This document shows positions 56,113 through 64,000 of a stretch of 64,000 nucleotides of DNA, piece by piece. The notes under the pieces were generated by a model, which saw only the letters and a program-made list of their open reading frames with translations, was not told where the DNA came from and did no database searches. The first letter of the stretch is position 1. Every line of letters starts with the position of its first letter. The translations under genes were made by a program, and so were the position numbers. Source of the DNA: Sipunculus nudus (Eukaryota > Annelida > Sipuncula > Golfingiida > Sipunculidae); assembly GCA_026874595.1 (NCBI GenBank), contig CM049317.1, forward strand, positions 33,158,901-33,222,900, read 5' to 3'.

Positions 56113-57910
56113 AAAAGGAGATTTCATAATTATGTATGCTATATAGTGCATTACAGGAAATCGACGTTAGCTATCCATATTTTACCCATAACAAAATCGT
56201 TTCACTTTAAAATAATACGCAATAGTTGCAGCCAGTGAAGGAGCCCATCTACTAAATTGAACACATTAAATCAAATACATTTTTCTGCGACAAAGCTACT
56301 CCGCATCACGAAGGCAGCATTAGTGCGACATGTTCATCTTTTTTAATTCATGTCCCTGGAACTGACTGCTTTATTATGTGTAATTATGTGCCTTCTCTTG
56401 TACCAACTATCAGTGCAAACGTCGAAACAAAATTTTGATTAACAGATCTATCAATCGACATTTCATAGTGTTTTTATGGTACCCTTTCATAACTTATGGG
56501 TGACTTTCTGCGTTTTAAATGAGCAGGGTATTAAATAATTAGGAGTTTCAATGTGCTGTTAAATTGTTAGCTATTCTGTCCACCAGCATGCGAATGAATG
56601 TAGCTCGGTCAACTGGTCTATCAAATGAACATCTTTATTTTCCTGTGTATTATAGGGAAACTAAAGCATCCATAAAGTAATGTTGTCATGTAATTGATTT
56701 GCCATTTCATGTCAAGTAAAAATGATATTTCATTAATTCAAATTTATACAAAATTATATAAAATTTCTTCTGCCGTTGTTCGAACAGAGAGAGAGAGAGA
56801 GAGGGAAGAGATATATCATGTTTTCCTTTTTAACCTATCTTGGTAAATTCACTTTTTTCTGTTGAGATTTATTTATTTTAACTTGTGTAAATTTACCGGC
56901 TTTTATAGTCTTATGGTAGACATACCTCACGACCGTGTCACATACGAGTGCGATTTTGGAGGTTCCTCGGTGTTATAGCCCAGACGTTGGGATGATTATA
57001 CACACACCGTCCACAGCTGCGGTATAAACCGGTCCTTGGTGAAACATGGATATAAAATGAAAGTAAGCGAGTGCCCTATTATGAAGTCCTATAATTTTCC
57101 TATAATAATATATATATTATAAATATAAATATTCCATCATAATGACTTTTTCTCTTTTAATTCAAATAAATGATTGAGTCGACCTGAATTTTTTATATAC
57201 ATGATTTAAATCCGTTGATTTCCATAAAAAGTCCCTATTACGTGAAAGAAAAAAAAAACAACAATCCTTAACTGTGACCATTTTGCATATGACAACTCGA
57301 TGAAAAGCAAGACTGGTTCTGGTAATTAATTATTGGTTCCTTGATTTCTACAGAACCATAAATTTTCTATGTCGAAAAATAGAACTACTGTTTAAAACAA
57401 TACAAAAAGGAAAACGTTTCGGAGAGTAATTTTATGTAATCAGATGGGTCACATTGTCATAAAAGACTCCTAAGACTCCTTGCCAAGTCTTTACCACAAG
57501 GTTCACCCTTCCACAAAGTGAATTGATAGCGGTTATTGACGACTGGCAAAATGAAAAACGAATAACCTTCTTACGCCGATTATGGCTGATTGGATTGTAG
57601 GCCACCTTGGTTGCTGAGGAAGGCTACCAGAACGAAGGCCAGGGAGGCAAGGTGTGAAGTCGGATGAGATCAACATGCATGGTCAGAGGTATCAGCCTTC
57701 ACGTGTTATGTTTCCATTTTAAAGGGGCATGACAGTGTATCTACATATCACAAATTCCTTGTATCATATTAGGTTATTTCATTATTAGTCCCGCCCACGT
57801 ATGTCTTATCTGTTCGTTTTTCTGTCCATCCGTCAAGAACCATTCTTTTCTTTTATACATTTCTAAGACCCTTACTATTTTCTTCGCCAAATTTTACAGA
57901 CATACTTAAC
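56113..57910. other. Non-coding stretch
   Basis: AT-rich. A short (GA)n tract lies at 56,788-56,803. A GC-richer patch near 56,925-57,050 includes GCGGTATAAACC, which could be a promoter. No exon is recognised. Confidence 0.4.
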
Positions 57911-57914
57911 AGAT

Positions 57915-58440
57915 GCCTGACGTGATTATCAACTATAGATGGCGCCACCTCTGTTTAACGGTCCAAAATTGTCTTTTTCACTTTCCTTCGGATACGTCAG
58001 TCAAGATGAACACTCTAGCCTTCAGATCACATGCAAGGATTCCTTGGAACCAGGGGAATGCAATGGTCACTATAATGAATCAAATTATTTTCAGACTGTT
58101 TCCACCGTAGGAAGGATTTTGCTGATCATAATAATATAATCATTAAAAACATATGATTATATTTGCATTTTTAGTGCAAGACCTTTTATCTTTTATCTCA
58201 AGAACCAAACCGTTACCATTTTTTTTTTAAATTCATATTCATCACATGTCTCGTATGTGTATAAACCTGCAGGACGCGCCATCTTTGTTTAACAACTTTC
58301 TGAGACCCAAAATGGTCTTTTTCACTTTCCTTCAGATAAGTCAATGCATACGAAGAAAATTCTGCGATCCCATCATATTCCAGGATCACTCTATTGAATA
58401 CAATTATTTTCAGACTGATGTTTCCACAGGACTTTGAATT
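57915..58440 (+). repeat. Two diverged copies of a repeat with GATGGCGCCACC / GTCTTTTTCACTTTCCTTC
   Basis: At 57,936 and 58,262 the order ATGGCGCCACC (or CGCGCCATC), TGTTTAAC, TGGTC/TTGTC-TTTTTCACTTTCCTTC, ATTATTTTCAGACTG recurs about 325 bases apart. The start is related to the copies at 54.25-54.52 kb. Confidence 0.55.
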
Positions 58441-58760
58441 TTGTTGATACAAAATCTTTTTGGTTTCATACATTTGCATATATGGTACACAGTTTTTTTC
58501 TGTTATTTCATAAACACTTGTTTAATCTACCAAAACTTTTAAACATGTTTGATCATATCACTGTTATGTGTTTTTTTTTCTGGAGATGGCACTTCGTGTG
58601 GTAGCTTACTCTTTGAGTAATACTGATTTGCCACACTTTCCTAGTTAAACACCTGGCTATTTGTGCCTCTAGGTCTTGTATTAAGATATAATATTTATGA
58701 CCTTAGTAATATGTCAAGACTGAGCCCCTAGTGCTTTAAGCTAACAAACACACACATATA

Positions 58761-58797
<37 letters not shown>

Positions 58798-60410
58798 CTT
58801 GTCATATAACCAGACATATATGTGACGAATCCAATTTGTTTTTAATTAGGGTTATTGCTGCAAGCCAATGTATAAAGTCGGCTATGAAGATTTGATAATA
58901 CAGCAAGGGCGAAGCCCAGGCTCCCCCTCCCCGTCCGATCCAACTGTGCATGCTATAGTTAGTATTTTCACATACTTAATAAATGTTAGGAGTCCTTATA
59001 GGAAAGCTTGTAGGATGAAACCAATTTTCAAAATATGAAAATATCAGTCATGATTACACAAAGGTTCTTTAGTGTACATTTGTACGTTCTTCTAATTAAA
59101 ACCATTTGCTAGGGAGATCATTTTTTTTAATTTGGCACGAGATAACTAAGAAACGTGAGATAAATAATGCACCCCAAACAAACGAAAAATAAGTTAACTC
59201 GATTGTAAAAAAATGACACCCTTTCATCCATTCTCAATTTAGTGCTAAGACAACTGTTTTCCTTATTTAAGTGATGAAAGTTTAAAACTATAATGTTCTA
59301 CAAAAAAAACTTCTAGGTTCATTAAAAAAAATTGAAATTTTCCTGTATTTTATTTCCGACTCCCTAACAGAACACATACTATTTGCGATAACTGTTGATG
59401 ATCAGGAAGTATCAAGAAACATCACAAACGTCGCACTCTTGGACCAGGTCTGTATCAGCCAAATATTTAACTGGACAAAAAAGAGACGTATCCGATGGCG
59501 TATTCCCCGTATGTGCACTCAGGATCAGACACAAAGCTAAGCAACAATGAATGTATTAACAGAAAGATACAACATTCAAAGATCCTAAACAGTTGTGGCA
59601 CTTTTCCCGGATCTGCGACAATTGTCTAATGGCAATATTCTCCGACAGGAACAGGACTGGAAACAGCCAAATCTATATGGGCGATTCGTGGCGGTGGACT
59701 CGTTCCGGCTGAACAGCGAGTTTCTCGGACCAAACAGCATCAACGATACTGGGCTAACTGCCAAAAACGCAAACTCAACTTGACCGGTCGGGAACGCTCC
59801 GAGGCAGCTTGCACTAACACTCGAGGCTGTGGTCACCCCGTCCATGACGTTTGCATCCATCTGTTTTATATAACTGACTACATATGCTCGTTAATATTGA
59901 TATATATTCAATGTCAAATGCAATGGCTGGGAACGGAACTACTTTGTTACTGCTGATGACTAAATGTAATTCACAGAAGCGGATCCGGGGAGGGGGGATC
60001 CAGGGTCCCCCCCCCCTTTTGTATCCATCGCAAAACTCATGACTCTTCAAGAATACCAATTCAACAAGAACCGAACCTCATAACCAAATTAGTAACTTAG
60101 GACACAATTCAACCCTAATAAACATTATCACCAAGAAATAAGGTATCGACTGTATCGACACAATATTGCTATCACATCTATATTATAAGTTTCGATTGTT
60201 AATAATTTATAATATAATGAATATCATTTAATCTTCAATAAAAGATAAAATAATACCATCCCTTATACAATACATTATACTTGATCTTTTTTTTCGTTTT
60301 TATTCCCCCGTTAATAAATACAACTTCCGTTTTGTATATTATGCTCATTTACATCCTGGCAAAGTCATGTTCCACTAAACCACTGTAACAGCTCATGTAT
60401 ATATCTCGCG

Positions 60411-60444
<34 letters not shown>

Positions 60445-60732
60445 TATATATATATTGTTAATGAGCATATAATAATATTGGATATTTCCTCTCCGGGGGC
60501 CGAAGCTAAACATGTCATTAGGATGTATCATAATTACATACGATATGAGTAAACTAACACCTACTGAGTCATGTCAAGTACCAAGATAATTTTTGAACGA
60601 ATTCATAGTTTTTACCATCACTTCCTACCTTACAGGCGATTAGAAAACAAGATCCTTGCAGTACACCGATGGTGGAAGAGGAATCTGTTTACTAATACTT
60701 TCAGAGTTAAGGAACTGTGTATTCTGCACAAG
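58441..60732. other. Non-coding stretch before the lectin-like gene
   Basis: Contains (TA)n tracts near 58,767-58,794 and 60,409-60,451. A GC-richer patch at 59,590-59,860 is open on both strands, with no recognised product and no consistent splice context; it may be a single exon or a repeat fragment. Confidence 0.4.
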
Positions 60733-61726
60733 ATGTTTTACTTATTACTGGTATTTGTGACGACTGTTGCTGGACGAAAGGTGTCAAGTAACCAACAACA
60801 GTGTATTCGTGAACCAGTTCAGTATCAGCTAAATTACATAGACACGTTACCCGTTGTTGACATTGAACATACATGCCAACTCAACATAGCATAACTTGTA
60901 ATTATCTCCTAAACTCGGCTGCCGTTCCGTTTTACCTTCTCTCCAACCGCATCTTCTTAACAGGGCTAAGTTTTGTGATCAAACAAATGAGAGGGGATAT
61001 CGCGGGCTTAAAATTTCCATCTCATTTGAATACAATTCTTGACCAGTGCCACATCTGGTGGTACGTGAGAAGCATATATTTGAACTTTACAAACACCAAC
61101 ACCTCATGCGTTCCAAATAAGAAAATGTTGATCAACAAATATTCTTAGAGAATATAGATAGATTCCTGAATTCACAAGCATATAAAATATAAAAAAAAAC
61201 ATATTATCAAATTATGGTGCATTTCCCTGCATAGACAAAATATTAACATATATTTCATTAAATCAGGGGCACAGAAAGAATACTGTGTATACCAGAGGAC
61301 TTCGACCGCGCACTATGCTCTTGTGTTCTGCAACCTAATGGGTGGCAGCTTAGCCGTAGACACTGGGGAGAACGCTCGTCACGTAATCGAAGAGTTGATG
61401 CATAAGAGCAAAGTACACAAAGTGTGGCTGGCAAGTCACGTCATTCCTGATCACTGGTTGCTGATTCGACGTTATGGTAATATAAATTCTTTAGACTTGT
61501 GTTGTATCCAGGCGGTATCTATTCACAAATACACACATACGTACACACAAATCTGTACATCTCCAACAAGTCCTAATACCTTTATCTAAAATATGAACCT
61601 TTGTTATAGTTACCGAAAAAGTAAAACAAAATAAATATAAAAAAATATATGAATGTATATGTCATTATTTACTTAACAATTAAATTTCCGTTGATAGAGA
61701 CCAAGGTATATAAACGACGTAATTGT

Positions 61727-61768
<42 letters not shown>

Positions 61769-62629
61769 TAGACTGCACTAGCAGGGGGACATTGAGCTGC
61801 AGTCTCTTACTTATTGCAAATACTTGGATATTACAGACATACGACATTGGTCTTCTTATTTTTCCGTGCACCAGAAATTTGTAATGTTATGGAAAAAGCC
61901 GTGTTATATCCAGGATCTGTACAATTGCTTATATTTCTACCCCTGCTATCAAAGGGCAGCATTCATTTGTGCCAAAGGTAGGATAAAATTGCAACCTTTA
62001 AAGAGAAATCTGGACAGATTAACCGATAAATAATGAAATCACTGCATATTTAAAACATTTATGTTACGTTTATGATAAACGTGCATCGTGTGAAAATGGT
62101 TATCGCAAGGTATTCGTACATCGATTATTACAATTTTCTCTGTTTGGAACTTCAAAAAAAGATATATCTAAAATATTTGATACTGAGATATCATGATTCT
62201 GAAATTCTCCATTTACACAGAGAGAGCGGTCACACATTCTACATATACCAGTGCGAATAATTACACTTTACATTCGGCATTCACAGTGTATACCAACAGC
62301 GGTGCATCCAAACATGGAACTAGTCCAACGACTAATGGTAAACTCTGGAGGTTGTTTGATTGTATTTGCAACTGGGTCTGGGTTGTTATACTGCGTGTTT
62401 TATTTGGGGAAAAGGCCATGTCGAAGTTTCATCTTGCGTCGTGGATAATTATTAGAGTGTTTTACTTTAGTTGATCATGGTTGTATTCAGAATAACGATG
62501 TTTAGGAGATTTGCATCCTTTGGAGTATATTGTACAATACATTTTCATATCACTTTTCACAGGTATCTCATCTATGAAATTAATTGTATACACCTGACTA
62601 TATATGCATTATATATATAATATATATAC

Positions 62630-62667
<38 letters not shown>

Positions 62668-63183
62668 GTTTTTGTGTGTATTCCAGAAGTAATCGTTGTC
62701 ATTAGCATTTTCCTGGTTTGCTGTATAATACTGGCCTTGTTTGTCTTCAGAAGGAAGTGAGTATGATGAATATCAATTCGAAAATGTTGGTCGGTTCATC
62801 CGTTATAAATGTACTTCACTACAAATTATTATTTATCTATCTCTATCATCAGAGCATTTTATTCTCTTAAATAGTCTTACCTACACTATATACCGTTACT
62901 TTCATTTGCATTCCTCACCATTTTGTTCCTCATACCTTGTCAGGAGAGTGACGTGCGTCCCTACGGGACAGTCTTCTAGGACATCAAGACCGGAGCCCCA
63001 AACATTACAAATTATTAACTTAGGCGGGCGGAGACTAAAGAAAATATATACCAAGTATCACCCATGCACCGCAAACCTGACAACGTGAATGCAGAAGTCA
63101 CCTTCAGAGATACATGCGAATCACGTTTTGATGAAACATATACATTGAATACAGGAAATAAAGTGTATTGGCTGTCGTCGTAA
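60733..63183 (+). CDS. Single-pass receptor with one C-type lectin-like domain (five predicted exons)
   Basis: Predicted exons are 60733-60787, 61267-61476, 61837-61977, 62687-62756 and 63024-63183. The first three introns are phase 1 and the last phase 2, and together they encode 211 residues. Exon 1 is a signal peptide (Met-Phe-Tyr-Leu-Leu-Leu-Val-Phe..Val-Ala-Gly). Exons 2-3 form a C-type lectin-like domain: Tyr-Cys-Val-Tyr, Ala-Leu-Val-Phe-Cys-Asn-Leu-Met-Gly-Gly-Ser-Leu-Ala, Val-Trp-Leu-Ala, then Trp-Lys-Lys-Pro-Cys, Asn-Cys-Leu and Phe-Ile-Cys. No Glu-Pro-Asn or Trp-Asn-Asp calcium-sugar motif is seen, so calcium-dependent sugar binding is doubtful. Exon 4 is a membrane helix (Val-Ile-Val-Val-Ile-Ser-Ile-Phe) with an Arg-Arg-Lys stop-transfer, and exon 5 an acidic, Tyr-containing tail of about 50 residues. 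The exon 1 donor (CAA|GTAACC) and the choice of last exon are the weak points; an alternative tail exon starts at about 62,951. Confidence 0.65.
61723..61769. repeat. (CA)n(TA)n microsatellite in intron 2 of the lectin-like gene
   Basis: A CA tract followed by a TA tract, about 45 bases in all. Confidence 0.95.
62605..62665. repeat. TA-rich microsatellite in intron 3 of the lectin-like gene
   Basis: Imperfect then perfect TA repeat ending 20 bases before the acceptor of the membrane-helix exon. Confidence 0.9.
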
Positions 63184-63453
63184 AACCGGATGGATAGCAA
63201 ACCAGCAAACAGTTTTATTGTAAAATCTGCACCTTTTTTTCTGGAGTGTGCCAATACATTGAACTCATATATAATGTATATAGTTTGGCGTTAATAATAT
63301 GCTTTGCGAAGTAGTTGTAGATTTATAATAATTACTTCCCTGCCACTCCATATTTACTGAACGTTAAACTTCCTTCCTTGATGTGTACATTATACACACG
63401 CATATATACATTATACACCCACATGTGTGTGTCTGTGTGTCTATGTGTATGTG

Positions 63454-63488
<35 letters not shown>

Positions 63489-64000
63489 TAGGGTATGTGT
63501 ATATCCTACAGATTGGCGGAACAGCGAACTAGGAGTGTTTCACATAATTTACGTCATTCAGTCCCTAAGTGTTAGGGTAATAGGTCAGGCATCAATTAAC
63601 GTGTACGGTATGACAATTCTTAATGCCCATGCTTATTCCTCTATGGGTATCTTATTTGTCGGTTTGTGTATGTTTGCTATGTATTATATATTTTTATATG
63701 ATTGAGAATAAAGAAGATGCTTTCTTTAATAGTTCTGAGGTTTTATACATGTATAATGTTTTTGATGGATGTATCTTTTCAAAATTTGTTCATCATAACT
63801 ACAGGGCTCATCATTTATTATGCTTGCTGGTTCAATAGAAACCTCTTTAAATATTTTCGGTACCTGAGGACCTAAACTCTATATATACCGGATATGATGT
63901 GATAAATATAGTCTTATTCAGGATAAAATACAGGTTTATACTGTCAAAGTTACTATGGTAAATGAAATTCAAGAAAAAATTTCTACGACGATCAGTTTTA
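63184..64000. other. 3' flank of the lectin-like gene, non-coding
   Basis: Holds a (TG)/(TA) mixed microsatellite at 63,425-63,489. AATAAAGTG at 63,157 lies inside the last exon, and an AATAAAG occurs near 63,708. No further exon is recognised. Confidence 0.45.

Noticed and set aside
59585-59860. Overlapping ORFs on both strands as a gene
   Set aside because: The patch is GC-richer and open on both strands, but no product is recognised and the splice sites do not give a consistent choice.
63427-63705. ORF after the TG/TA microsatellite
   Set aside because: It begins in the repeat and continues as hydrophobic AT-rich sequence without a recognisable domain.

Overview
The window is animal nuclear DNA. 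It is AT-rich, has interrupted genes with GT/AG introns, long (TA)n tracts, tRNA-derived SINE-like repeats, fossil L1-type ORF1 and several tandem satellites. The gene content (repeated gamma-glutamylamine cyclotransferase genes and a single-pass C-type-lectin receptor) and the repeat style suggest a lophotrochozoan, most likely a mollusc. That placement is inference. There are no operons, rRNA, tRNA or CRISPR arrays, and most of the sequence is non-coding.

The dominant structure (about 1-55.6 kb) is a family of six GGACT-like loci, called c0-c5 here. Each complete copy has a 61-codon exon 1 starting Met-Pro-Tyr-Val-Phe-Val-Tyr-Gly-Thr and an exon 2 of about 110 codons starting at a phase-0 acceptor and carrying the Leu-Asp-x-Leu-Glu catalytic-glutamate motif. 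c0 (exon 2 only, + strand) is at the left edge. c1-c4 are on the minus strand in tandem units that start near 5.1, 11.0, 20.9 and 30.8 kb. c5 is on the + strand at 52.4-53.8 kb, and its downstream DNA is an inverted copy of that of c1. c2 and c3 look intact. c1 has three nonsense codons, c4 has ACG in place of its initiator, and c5 has an in-frame TGA where c1-c4 have Cys.

Each tandem unit carries the gene, a 44-bp minisatellite in the intron (about 25, 9, 3 and 3 copies), a GACTCG-rich intron block (deleted in unit 4) and a SINE downstream of the gene. Units 2-4 also carry a dead L1-like ORF1, and units 2 and 3 a promoter-like GC-rich patch with NRF1 and ETS motifs. Junctions can be read near 11,002, 20,912 and 30,812. 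Unit 4 is interrupted at about 36.5 kb by 5.7 kb of unrelated DNA, after which a shortened piece of the same unit resumes at 42.3 kb.

From 43.5 to 47.1 kb there is a decayed repetitive ORF family split by a 1.9-kb inverted-repeat element, which in turn contains a smaller G/C-run element. At 48.5-49.8 kb a 0.62-kb segment is duplicated almost perfectly in tandem. At 50.3-52.1 kb a 78-bp (26-codon) satellite lies just upstream of c5.

From 56 to 60.7 kb I see little beyond scattered repeats. From 60.7 to 63.2 kb a five-exon gene can be assembled with consistent splice phases. It encodes a signal peptide, one C-type lectin-like domain, one membrane helix and a cytoplasmic tail of about 50 residues.
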